DNA of 64,000 nt, from the NCBI GenBank assembly GCA_035499555.1, contig DATJYO010000057.1, positions 124,001 through 188,000 of the forward strand, given 5' to 3'. The stretch's first letter is position 1. Every line of letters begins with the position of its first letter. This document shows, piece after piece, positions 42,666 through 51,838 of the stretch. The position numbers and the translations under genes are program-made. The DNA comes from Bog-159 sp035499555 (GTDB lineage: Bacteria; Acidobacteriota; Terriglobia; Bryobacterales; Bryobacteraceae). A model generated the notes under the pieces. That model was not told the DNA's origin, searched no databases, and saw only the letters and a program-made list of their open reading frames with translations.

Positions 42666-43660
42666 GGCTTCCGCTCCCGCCCGGCGCGGACATAATATAA
42701 CGTCCACAGCAGCAGGCTCGCGGCGCCGATGGCCAGTCGCGCGTCCGTGGATGCGATCACCTGGCGGAAGACGCCTTCGAGCACCGCGGACACCAGCAGC
42801 ATTACGACGCCGCCCACGGCCACCTCGCCGGCGCGCGGGCCGTACAAACTCAGCGCGTCGGTCCGCGTGTGCTCGCCCGGGAACAGCACCAGCTCCCCCA
42901 GTTTCAGTCCCGCGGCGGCGAACAGCGTCAGCGCTCCCAGTTCCGAGACGCCATGGATCGAGACCCAGCCGGTAAACTCGCCCAGCAGGCCGCGGTGATA
43001 GTGCAGCGCCAGAAATGCGCCGAGCATCAGGCCGTTGCCCAGCGTGAGCAGCAGCGTCGGGATGCCCGCCATGAACCCCAGCCCGAACAGCAGCAGCGAA
43101 ACCAGCGTGTTGTTCGAGAACAGGTAGTTCGCCAGGGTCAGCAGCGCCGAGCCCGATTGCGATTGGGTGGAGAGCACCCGCAGCAGTTCGGCGCGGGTGC
43201 TGGCGGGTCCGCGGCCTTGCGCCATCCCGGCGGGCACCATGACCGAAAACCAGCCCTCGTCGTGATTGACCAGGGCGAACCCGGAGACGATGCCCAACGC
43301 CAGCATCCCCAACGCGAGGGCCACGTGGACGCGCATACCGCGGACGGCGCGGGGCAGGGAACGCGCGAGGAACTCGCGGATACTGTCCACTACCGGCAAC
43401 TGCCGGGCATAGATCACCAGAAATGCGCGCAGCGCCAGATTGTCCAGGTAGGCGACCAGCGCCCGGTCCAGGGCGATGGCGCGCGCGACCGATAGCGAGG
43501 ATAGCGCCGCGCGATAGAGCAAGGGCAGGCGGCGTAGGTCGTCATTCGAGAGCGCGCGAATGCCCATGGTGCGCGCCACGCCGATCAGCTCTTCGAGCTC
43601 CCGCCAGCCGGATTCGCGCTCCTGGCGAAACTCGCGGCTCTTCAGCGTCACCGCGCTCAC
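42662..43660 (-). CDS. SpoIIM/DUF95-like membrane protein
   Basis: 332 residues from a GTG whose GTGA overlaps the DUF58 stop by 4 nt. A helical cytoplasmic part (REFRQERESGWRELEELIGVA, LLYRAALSSLSVARAIALDRALVAYLDNLALRAF) precedes five to six membrane helices with NNTLVSLLLFGLGFMAGIPTLLLTLGNGLMLGAFLALHYHRGL and WVSIHGVSELGALTLFAAAGLKLG, the stage II sporulation M pattern. Outside spore-formers such proteins are typically encoded beside MoxR and DUF58 genes. They are thought to work in envelope processes; the exact role is unknown. Confidence 0.88.
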   Translation of the reverse strand: MSAVTLKSREFRQERESGWRELEELIGVARTMGIRALSNDDLRRLPLLYRAALSSLSVARAIALDRALVAYLDNLALRAFLVIYARQLPVVDSIREFLARSLPRAVRGMRVHVALALGMLALGIVSGFALVNHDEGWFSVMVPAGMAQGRGPASTRAELLRVLSTQSQSGSALLTLANYLFSNNTLVSLLLFGLGFMAGIPTLLLTLGNGLMLGAFLALHYHRGLLGEFTGWVSIHGVSELGALTLFAAAGLKLGELVLFPGEHTRTDALSLYGPRAGEVAVGGVVMLLVSAVLEGVFRQVIASTDARLAIGAASLLLWTLYYVRAGRERKP

Positions 43661-44930
43661 AGCAGCCCCCGTTGTTTGACCACCAGGTAGCGGTTCAGCA
43701 GCGCCACCGGCACTTCGGCCGGCGGCAGATCGATGGTGTGCACGCCCAACCGTTCCAGTTTCTCCAGCACCACGTGACGGTCGCGGCGGAAATCGTCCGC
43801 CAACACGGCGCGCGCCATCTGCCGATGGTCCTCCGGCGCCGTCTCGAAGACTTCCCGCAGCAGGTGGTCCTGCACGGTGACGAAGATCAGCAGATGCCGG
43901 TTCACCAGCCGGCGCACGTTCTCGACCAGCAGTTCGGCCGTGATAGTGTCCACGAATTCGGTGAACAGCACGATCAACGAGCGCCGCGGCAGCCGCGCCT
44001 GCAATTCGCCCATGCCCAGCGTGAAGTTGGTTTCCTCGCTGGTGTACCGCAGTTCGGCGGTGGCCTCCTGCAGCCGGCGGAAGGTCTGCATGCCGCGCGC
44101 CGGCGGCGCGTAGTGGCGCACGCGGCTGTCGAAGCTGTAAAAGCCCGCCAGATCTCCCGCGGCCAGCGCCACGCGCGCCAGCAGCAGACCCGATCCGAGA
44201 GCATGATCCAGGCGCGCCACGCCCTCCACCGGCTCGCGCATCAGGTGGCCGGTGTCGAACGCCAGCACGATCGGATGGTTCCGTTCCGCCCGAAATTCCC
44301 GCACCAGCATCTTGCGATGGCGCGCGGAGTGCTTCCAATCGACGAAGCGCGGGTCCAGGCCGGGAGCATACTCGCGCAGGGCCTCGAATTCGGACCCTTC
44401 GCCCCACCCGCGCTGTACTTTGGCGCCGAACAGCGCGTCCCGGAAATACAGAACCAGGTCTTCGCCGCGGCGCGCCAGCGTGTTCGGCAGGACCGAGATT
44501 TTGCGCCGCAGAGGGAATCGGCGGGTCTCTTCCATCAGGCCAAAAGGACCGCGCCAGCGGACCCACACCGTCTCCAGGATCAACTGGCCGCGCTGCCGGG
44601 CCTGGATGCCGAGGTTCGCAGAGGCTGCAGTTCGGCTCGCGCTGGCGCCGGCCCCCGTAACGTCCAGCGCGACTTCGAAGCCGGCCGGCGCGCCGCCCAC
44701 CGTCACCGCCGCTTCGACCGTTTCGCCGACGTAGGCCACTTCCGGCACCTCCACCTGCACCCGGACGTTCCGGCGCGGACGCGCGAACACCGCATCCACA
44801 CCCAGCCCGATCAGCACCAGCAGGCTGCCTTCAAACGCGTACCGCCACCAGTCCGGCCGGAAGGCCAGCATCAGCCACGGCGCCGGCAGCAGCGCGACGA
44901 ACCACAGCACGCCTTTGCGCGTGGGGCGGA

Positions 44931-44934
<4 letters not shown>
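43657..44934 (-). CDS. DUF58 protein (MoxR-associated, VWA-like)
   Basis: 425 residues. Two N-terminal helices (VLWFVALLPAPWLMLAF, AFEGSLLVLIGLGVDAVF) lead into a beta domain and then the DUF58 signature GSEFEALREYAPGLDPRFVDWKHSARHRKMLVREF, continuing into a VWA-like fold (PIVLAFDTGHLM). DUF58 proteins are partners of MoxR ATPases; they are thought to be substrates or adaptors of an AAA+-driven maturation process. The ATG overlaps the MoxR stop by 4 nt and its own stop overlaps the SpoIIM-like start by 4 nt. Confidence 0.92.
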
Positions 44935-45887
<953 letters not shown>

Positions 45888-47018
45888 TATGCAATTCCTT
45901 TCTCCAAGCATAGACGGCTTGCGCCGGTGCGCCGGCCGCGGGCGCCGCGCGTCCGATCTGCCCGAGCCAGGCCAGCAGGCCCGCCAGGTCCAGCCCGCGC
46001 GGCGCGCGCAGCTCCCGGCCGGCGTCACGCACCACGGCTTCGAAGTAGCGTTCCGCCAGCGCCTCCTGGTTGCCCCAGCGGTCCAGCAGACGCGCGCCGG
46101 CTTCGATCAGGCTGCGTTTCCCGGCCTCGATCGGCGGCGGCAGCGCGGCGGGCGCGCCGAACCGTCCCGTGGCCGCCCAAACCCCCAGCGCGATAGCCAG
46201 CCCCAGTTGCAGCGTCACCAGCACGAACGGAAATTGAAACAGGATACCGAGCATCTGAAAGGGCCGCGGCGAAAATCCGTGCACGAACTCGTCGAACACC
46301 ACCGTGCCGCCGCGGCCGGCGCGCAGGTTCTCGATCAGGCTGACCGCCAGCGCCGCATTGTCACCTCGCGCCAGCGAATAATTCGCGATCAGGTCCGGGT
46401 CCGCCAGCACCACCACCCGCCGTCCGCGGTCCCGCCATTCGCCGATCAAAATGCCGTCGCCCGCTGCCAGCAGCGGCCGCAGCTTCTGGCTGTGGATCAG
46501 TTGCGCGGCCTGAATCGCCGGACTGCCGCCCGCCAGGCTGCCGGCCCACGAGCCAGCCGCCGCGTTTCGCGCCAGGCCGGCCGACGGATCCGCCAGCCGC
46601 AGCACGTCCGCTGCCGCGAACTCCGGCACCAGTTGATCCTCGCCGATCCAGTTCGGGCGCTGCGGATCCGATTTGCCCACCCGTTTCGGCAGCACCAGCA
46701 GCACCGTTCCGGTGCTGAGCATGGCGGATACTTCCCGCAGGGTGGTTTCGTCCGCCCGCGGTTCCGCGATCACCAGCACACCGCCCGCATCGATGTGCGC
46801 GCCGGAGCCGGATTCGCTGATCGCCACCGGTGTGCCCAGCGTTTCCAGCAGCCGGTAAAACACCGCGTGTCCCAACGCCGATTTCGAATACACCGTGGGG
46901 CCCACCGGATCGGGATGCATCATCCCCGCGGCACCGCGCCGGACATTTGGCGAAACCAGCGCCATCAGCATCGCGGCCACCGCCAGCACGGCGATCAGCA
47001 CGCGGCGGGGCCACGATT

Positions 47019-47723
47019 TCATGCCCGGGCGGTCCCCGCCGCGACGAAGGTCTGATAGCTGCCGCGCACCGCCTGGTAGTCTTGCGGCCCCGCGGACTGC
47101 TGCCCGAACCAGGCACGATCCACGCGCCGCACCACGTCGCGCAGCGCCTGCCGCTCGCCCGCCTCGAGCTTGACCGCGCGCAGCAGTTCCCAACTGGTGA
47201 GCGCATCCGGCGCGCCTTCTCCCAGCCGCGGCGCGAGCACCGCGACCGCCGCCAGCCACACCTGGTGCATGGCCGGAGCATACTGTCCGGCCGCGGCCCA
47301 CTCGTCCGCCTGGGCCAGCGCCTGCTGGGGATCGAGCGGCGCCGATCCCGCACCGTCCGGTCCCGCGCGCGCTACCGGCTGGTTCAACTGCAAGCGCCGC
47401 TGGTAACTCTCCGCGAACCAGATCCCCAGCCAGGCGATGACCGTGATCACCGCCACCGCCATGATCGCCCATTGCACGATCTGCCAGACCGCCGCCGGCG
47501 CCGAAATATCCGGCCCATCGAAGCCTTCCGACAACCAGCCGAACCCGACGCGCCGCTGTTCCGCGGGGCTGGCGCCGGATTCCTTCGGCAGCTTCTGCTG
47601 CGCGTCCAGATCGCGGGCCACCGCCTCGGCCTTCTGGCGTATGCCGCCGGCATCCGCCGCGCGCGCGGGCGCCGCGGCGAGCAGGATGCAGATGGCGGCC
47701 AGCGACAGTTGAATCAAGCTCAC
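47019..47723 (-). CDS. DUF4129-like exported membrane protein
   Basis: 234 residues from a GTG that overlaps the previous stop as GTGA. It has a signal peptide (SLAAICILLAAAPARA), a periplasmic helical part, one membrane helix (VQWAIMAVAVITVIAWLGIWF) near residue 90, and a cytoplasmic domain with PQQALAQADEWAAAGQYAPAMHQVWLAAVAVLAPRLG and DALTSWELLRAV, the DUF4129 pattern. It ends in DRAWFGQQSAGPQDYQAVRGSYQTF. Family members are encoded next to MoxR clusters. The function is unknown. Confidence 0.82.
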   Translation of the reverse strand: MSLIQLSLAAICILLAAAPARAADAGGIRQKAEAVARDLDAQQKLPKESGASPAEQRRVGFGWLSEGFDGPDISAPAAVWQIVQWAIMAVAVITVIAWLGIWFAESYQRRLQLNQPVARAGPDGAGSAPLDPQQALAQADEWAAAGQYAPAMHQVWLAAVAVLAPRLGEGAPDALTSWELLRAVKLEAGERQALRDVVRRVDRAWFGQQSAGPQDYQAVRGSYQTFVAAGTARA

Positions 47724-48274
47724 AGTTTAGCCGAAGCTTTCCATATCAACAATAGCGTGCCGGCCAGGAAACCAGCGGCGGCCTCGTACTCGCGGTTCTT
47801 CCGATAAAGGCGCCAGCGGAAGCCGCGGATGGAGCCCGCCGGAGTGAGCCGCGGCCACAGCATCGGGACTCGCGCGGCATAAGTCGCGTAGTCCGCAAAT
47901 AAGCTGTACAAATGCTGTTGCTCGAGCTGGATCACCGGCAGATAGACCAGCAGAAACACGGCCGCGAACAAAGCCGCCAGGTCCACGCTTCGGGATGCCA
48001 GTGCCAGTCCGGCGGCGACTAGCAGCGTGCCCAGATACAACGGATTACGTGTAAATGCGTAAGGACCGCTTGAGGCCAGCGCCTGGTTCTTCGCCAGGTG
48101 GCCGGCGGCCCAGCCGCGCAGCGCCAGCCCCAGAAGGGAAACCGGCAGGCCAAGGCTCAGCGCGCGGGCATCCGGACGGGAGAACCAGGCAAATGCCGCC
48201 ACCAAAAGGAAGCCGCACGGTACCCGCAGCCGGGCGACGAAATCCGCGTATGGCTTGGGAAATCGCAGTTTCAA
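47720..48274 (-). CDS. Isoprenylcysteine carboxyl methyltransferase-like (ICMT/PEMT) membrane protein
   Basis: About 184 residues. I use TTG 48274, whose TTGA overlaps the previous stop by 4 nt as at the other junctions of this operon, with GGCGGA about 8 nt upstream; TTG 48283 is also possible. Four to five hydrophobic helices and the motif GPYAFTRNPLYLGTLLVAAGLAL, followed by EQQHLYSLFADYATYAARVPMLWP, mark the ICMT/phospholipid methyltransferase fold, in which SAM is bound at the membrane interface. The bacterial substrates of this group are mostly unknown. It sits between glycosyltransferase and DUF4129 genes. Confidence 0.82.
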   Translation of the reverse strand: MKLRFPKPYADFVARLRVPCGFLLVAAFAWFSRPDARALSLGLPVSLLGLALRGWAAGHLAKNQALASSGPYAFTRNPLYLGTLLVAAGLALASRSVDLAALFAAVFLLVYLPVIQLEQQHLYSLFADYATYAARVPMLWPRLTPAGSIRGFRWRLYRKNREYEAAAGFLAGTLLLIWKASAKL

Positions 48275-49281
48275 GCCACGCAATCCGCCGCGCGGGTGCG
48301 GCCCGCGAGCCGCGCCTGGAGCGCGTCGAACACCCCATCCGGCGTAATCGCGCGCATACTGGCGTCGATCTGGTCGCGCCGCTTGTAAGAGGTTACCGCG
48401 CCGGGGCTGCGCAGCACCGTGAAGCTGGCGCCATAGGGTCCCGTCTGCGCCGGATCCGTAGGTCCGTAAATGGCGACTCCGGGTCTGCCCAGCGCCGCCG
48501 CCAGGTGCAGCGGCCCGCTATCGCCGCCGACCACGCCGCTAGCACGCCGCGTGGCGTCGATCAGCCCGTCAATGGAGGAAACGTGCACGATCGCGTCCGT
48601 CACCGCCGCCAGCGTAGCGTGCGCCGCCGGCGGTCCGTTCAATACCAGCGGCATGCCGGCCTCGCGCCGCAGTCGCGCGGCCAGTTTGGCATAAGCTTCC
48701 AGCGGCCATTGCTTCGCCGCCCATCCGCTCAGCGGACTGGCCAGCACGAACGGCCCCGCCGGCAGCGATCCTTCGGTGCGTCCGGTCGGCAGGGGAAAGG
48801 ATCGGAGCAGGGTGGCCGCGCCGGCTCCCGCGGCGATCTCCAGGTTGCGGTCCACGCGATGCGCGGCGCGCGCGGCAATCTTGTCCGAATAGAACAGCGC
48901 GGCCAGCGGCTCGCGCGCCAGCGACGGATCCAGGCCGTAGATCCGCTCGGTGCGCGCCAGGCAGGCCACCAGCGCGGACTTGATCAGGCCCTGAAAATCT
49001 ACTGCAAAATCGAATGGCTCCGCGCGCACGTCGCGCCACATGCGCCGGAAGTCGCCGCCGCGGCGGTCCAGCAACAACAGCCGGTCGACAAACGGGTTGC
49101 CCGCCAGCAGCATGGCCCAGCGCGGATGTACCGCCCATGTCACGCGCGATCCCGGAAAGCTGTGCTTCAACGATGCCACCGCCGGCAGCGTATGGATAAT
49201 GTCGCCCATCGCGCCGAGGCGAACCGCCAGAATCCGCGTAGATGTGCCCGATTCGGCCAATTTCACCCCGTAGTCTAGCAT
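48271..49281 (-). CDS. Glycosyltransferase family 9 (heptosyltransferase-like), second copy
   Basis: 336 residues from ATG 49281, overlapping the stop of the previous glycosyltransferase by 7 nt. It begins after a short leader with RILAVRLGAMGDIIHTLPAVASLKHSFPG, the N-terminal signature of GT9 heptosyltransferases, and carries VDFQGLIKSALVA and the C-terminal VVGGDSGPLHLAAALGRPGVAIYGPTDPAQTGPYG nucleotide-sugar site. GT9 enzymes add heptose (or related sugars) to the lipopolysaccharide core on the cytoplasmic face. The motif RLGAMGDIIHT resembles WaaC (heptosyltransferase I). The acceptor in this organism is unknown. Confidence 0.9.
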   Translation of the reverse strand: MLDYGVKLAESGTSTRILAVRLGAMGDIIHTLPAVASLKHSFPGSRVTWAVHPRWAMLLAGNPFVDRLLLLDRRGGDFRRMWRDVRAEPFDFAVDFQGLIKSALVACLARTERIYGLDPSLAREPLAALFYSDKIAARAAHRVDRNLEIAAGAGAATLLRSFPLPTGRTEGSLPAGPFVLASPLSGWAAKQWPLEAYAKLAARLRREAGMPLVLNGPPAAHATLAAVTDAIVHVSSIDGLIDATRRASGVVGGDSGPLHLAAALGRPGVAIYGPTDPAQTGPYGASFTVLRSPGAVTSYKRRDQIDASMRAITPDGVFDALQARLAGRTRAADCVA

Positions 49282-50318
49282 GCCCGCCGCGCGCTTTCCT
49301 CCCACAGCTCCAGCGCAATCCCGGTCACCCGGCCGGCGCTCACGCGAGTCATGCAGCGATGGTCGATGGGACACTCCCGCAGCAGACACGGTGCGCATTC
49401 GACCTGCTCGCGCACGATGCGCGCCAGGCTGCCGGTGGGTCCGGTAGTGGTATCGTCGGTCGCGCCGAAAACCGTCACCGTCGGCACGCCCAGCGCCGAG
49501 GCGATGTGCATGGCGCCCGAATCGTTGGTCAGGAACAGGCGGCAGGCCGCCGCCAGATCGATGAACTGGCGCAGCGTAGTCTCGCCGGCGAAATCGTGGA
49601 CCGCCACGCCCGCGCTTCGGATCGCATCCGCCACCGATTCGCACAAAGGCCGCTCCGCCGCCGCGCCGAAGACCGCTACGGCAGCGCCGTGCGCCCGCGC
49701 CACCGCCGCTGCCGTTTCCGCGAAGCGCTCCGGCAGCCACCGCTTGGCCTCGCCATAGGCTGCTCCCGGGCTGACGCCGATCGCCGGCGGCGCCATGCCC
49801 AATTCGCCCAAAGCCGCCAGCCCGGACGCGCGCGCGTCGGCGATGCCGTTCAGCCGGACCTCGGCGCACGCCGGATACTCATGTATGATTCCGGCACGGC
49901 GCATCAGCTCCAGGTAGTAGAATCGCTCGTGGCGCGGTATCTCGCCGGGCTCCGGCGGCGGGATCGCTTCCGTCAGCAGCCAACGCCGGCCGTCGCGCCG
50001 GTAGCCGATCCGCCGCGGAATGCCCGCCATCCACACCAGCAGCGCGGCGTCGAGGGAATTCGGCAGCAGGATCGCGCAATCGAAACACGCGCGCCGCAAC
50101 TCCGCGGCCGCGGTCCGCCGCTCGCCCGCCAAACGCATCACCGCATCGATGGCGGTCTCGCGCGCGTAAAGATCGGCCACCGCGGGGCGGGCCAGCACCG
50201 TGAGGTGCGCGCCCGGATAGGCAGTCCGCAGCACGCGCACGGCAGGCAGGGACATCACCGCATCGCCCAGCCAGTTCGTGGCCCGGATCAGGATTTTCGT
50301 CTGATTTCGCGGCAGCAG
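49275..50318 (-). CDS. Glycosyltransferase family 9 (WaaF-like heptosyltransferase), probable CTG start
   Basis: About 347 residues if started at CTG 50318. The family N-terminus reads KILIRATNWLGDAVMSLPAVRVLR, but KILIRATNWLGDA lies upstream of the first GTG/ATG (50258/50255) in the same frame. Between the preceding in-frame stop (50327-50325) and that point no ATG, GTG or TTG exists; only two CTG codons (50318, 50315) do, preceded by AGG. The C-terminal site FLTNDSGAMHIASALGVPTVTVFGATDD and the Cys-rich VECAPCLLRECPIDHRC match heptosyltransferase II. It follows the phosphoacceptor gene by 6 nt and overlaps the second GT9 by 7 nt. A shorter product from 50258 would lack the first strand and the GDA loop. 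Confidence 0.82.
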   Translation of the reverse strand: MLPRNQTKILIRATNWLGDAVMSLPAVRVLRTAYPGAHLTVLARPAVADLYARETAIDAVMRLAGERRTAAAELRRACFDCAILLPNSLDAALLVWMAGIPRRIGYRRDGRRWLLTEAIPPPEPGEIPRHERFYYLELMRRAGIIHEYPACAEVRLNGIADARASGLAALGELGMAPPAIGVSPGAAYGEAKRWLPERFAETAAAVARAHGAAVAVFGAAAERPLCESVADAIRSAGVAVHDFAGETTLRQFIDLAAACRLFLTNDSGAMHIASALGVPTVTVFGATDDTTTGPTGSLARIVREQVECAPCLLRECPIDHRCMTRVSAGRVTGIALELWEESARRAC

Positions 50319-50324
50319 CCTATT

Positions 50325-50588
50325 TTAGCGTGCCCCATCCGCATAGTGCAGCCTGATCAGCGCCTCGTGCATGATCCGGTTGGCGTCGCCGACCTGCTGT
50401 TGCAGCAGCTCCAATTGCTGCCGCGTGCGCGGGTCCTCCGGCGGCAAGACCAGATCCAGATAGTCGGCGCAGGCCTCGATCACGCTAAGCGGCTGACGAA
50501 GGTCGTGAACCAGAGTGGAAAGCACAGCCGTCATGGGCTGCACGGATGTCGAGAGGGAATCAGCAAGATCCGGCATGGTGGTCAGCAT
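50325..50588 (-). CDS. Stand-alone histidine-kinase phosphoacceptor (HisKA/DHp-like) domain protein
   Basis: 87 residues. The central helix carries LVHDLRQPLSVIEACADYLDLVLP, an H-box of the HisKA type (HDLRQPLSVIE, with His near residue 28). A second long helix (RTRQQLELLQQQVGDANRIMHEALIRL) completes a dimerisation hairpin. No N, G1 or G2 box of an ATPase domain follows; the frame stops at 50325 and the next gene is a glycosyltransferase. The protein could act as a phosphotransfer module for a nearby response regulator (51660-50686 encodes one) or may be a truncated kinase. ACAGG lies 5-9 nt before the ATG, and a good promoter is present upstream. Confidence 0.72.
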   Translation of the reverse strand: MLTTMPDLADSLSTSVQPMTAVLSTLVHDLRQPLSVIEACADYLDLVLPPEDPRTRQQLELLQQQVGDANRIMHEALIRLHYADGAR

Positions 50589-50616
50589 TGGAACCTGTTT
50601 TTAGGGGGCGTGAACG

Positions 50617-50644
50617 ATTATAACCCAGGTATAGCCAAATGCAA
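50617..50644 (-). promoter_or_regulatory. Sigma70-type promoter of the phosphoacceptor-GT9-MoxR operon
   Basis: On the minus strand, TTGCAT (50644-50639) and a perfect TATAAT (50622-50617) are separated by 16 nt. Transcription would start near 50610, giving a leader of about 22 nt with a ribosome-binding site before the ATG at 50588. It is the strongest promoter I could see in the window and lies between the GGDEF gene and the long operon. Confidence 0.65.
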
Positions 50645-50685
50645 ATGGATTTATGCAGGCTGCCCGAACTACCCGCAAATGAGTA

Positions 50686-51660
50686 TCAACCAGCACATTC
50701 GGGTGGCGCCTCTACGCAATTGCCGCCCTTATGCTTGGCGCGATAGAGCGCGGCATCCGCCGCGCGCACCAGGTCGTCGCCGTGGGGCATGGTCTCGGGC
50801 GCCACGCGCGTCGCACCGAGGCTGCACGTGATCCGGATCTGCTCTTCTCCGGCGCGAAAGGTTTCGCCACTGATCGCCTCTCGTATGCGCTCGGCAATGG
50901 CCATCCCGTCACCGGTCTCGCATCCCGGCAGCACGATCAGGAACTCCTCGCCGCCGTATCGTCCCACGGCGTCGTACCGCCGGACCGACGCGCGCATTAA
51001 TGCCGCCGCCTGCCGCAAAACCGCATCGCCTACCAGGTGCCCGAACCGATCGTTCACCGGCTTGAATCCGTCCAGGTCGGCCATGAGCACCATGAGCGGC
51101 TCGCCCGTGCGGCTGGAACGCGACAGTTCGTTTTGCAAAATGTCGAAAATAGCCCGGCGATTCCACAGTCCGGTCAGACCGTCGCGGGTAGCCTGCTCGC
51201 GCAACGCTTCCCGCGCGTCCACCAGTTCATCCTGCAAAGCCAGCACGCGTTGTCCCGCCCGCAATCGCGCGTGCAGTTCGTCCATCTGGAACGGCTTGAC
51301 GACGTAATCGTCCGCGCCCGCCTCCATGCCCTCCACCACGTCCCGCAGATCCGAGCGCACGCTGATCAGAATGATGTAGACATAACGGTCGCGCACCGCC
51401 TGCCGCACCTTGCGGCAGATTTCCGCGCCTTCCATGCCGGGCATCATCCAATCGAGCAGCGCCAGCCGGGGACCGTCCGGACGGCACAATTGGTCCCAGG
51501 CTTGTTGCCCGTCGGGCACCACTACGACGTCATAGTCCCAGGCCGCAAGCATCTTTTGCAGCATGTCGCGGAATAGTGGACTGTCATCCGCCACCAGGAT
51601 CTGACCGCCTGTGGGACGTGAAGGCGCCACCGGTTGCGCGGCGACCGAAATCATCTTCAT
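50686..51660 (-). CDS. Response regulator with GGDEF output (diguanylate cyclase)
   Basis: 324 residues. The receiver domain (about 20-140) has the acidic pair in VADDSPLF, the phosphoacceptor aspartate in LALLDWMMPG, and the lysine in YVVKPFQ. A short coiled linker leads to a GGDEF domain (about 165-320) with RDGLTGLWNRRAIFD, ADLDGFKPVND, the active-site loop GRYGGEEFLIVLPG, and an RxxD product-inhibition site (RRYD) five residues before it. All catalytic residues are present, so it should make cyclic di-GMP from two GTP when phosphorylated. Its likely phosphodonor could involve the small HisKA-like protein encoded 97 nt downstream (inference). Confidence 0.93.
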   Translation of the reverse strand: MKMISVAAQPVAPSRPTGGQILVADDSPLFRDMLQKMLAAWDYDVVVVPDGQQAWDQLCRPDGPRLALLDWMMPGMEGAEICRKVRQAVRDRYVYIILISVRSDLRDVVEGMEAGADDYVVKPFQMDELHARLRAGQRVLALQDELVDAREALREQATRDGLTGLWNRRAIFDILQNELSRSSRTGEPLMVLMADLDGFKPVNDRFGHLVGDAVLRQAAALMRASVRRYDAVGRYGGEEFLIVLPGCETGDGMAIAERIREAISGETFRAGEEQIRITCSLGATRVAPETMPHGDDLVRAADAALYRAKHKGGNCVEAPPECAG

Positions 51661-51838
51661 TAGGATACTCTGATCCAGCCTGTAGCCGCCATGTATTTCT
51701 CAGGTTGCTGCTTTCCAATCACAGTGGTGGTTTTCAACCATCGGCGGCAATTTTCGGGTGAAACGTAAGTCATTGCCCATAAGAAGCTTGGCATATGGAC
51801 CGACAATTGCCAGTCTGGAGCGCAGCCTGGTACCGATC

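Noticed and set aside
42662..44566. Upstream extension of the SpoIIM-like frame into the DUF58 gene
   Set aside because: The family starts at the GTG 43660, which overlaps the DUF58 stop as GTGA like the other junctions; the extension is antisense-like Arg/Gly-rich sequence in another frame of DUF58.
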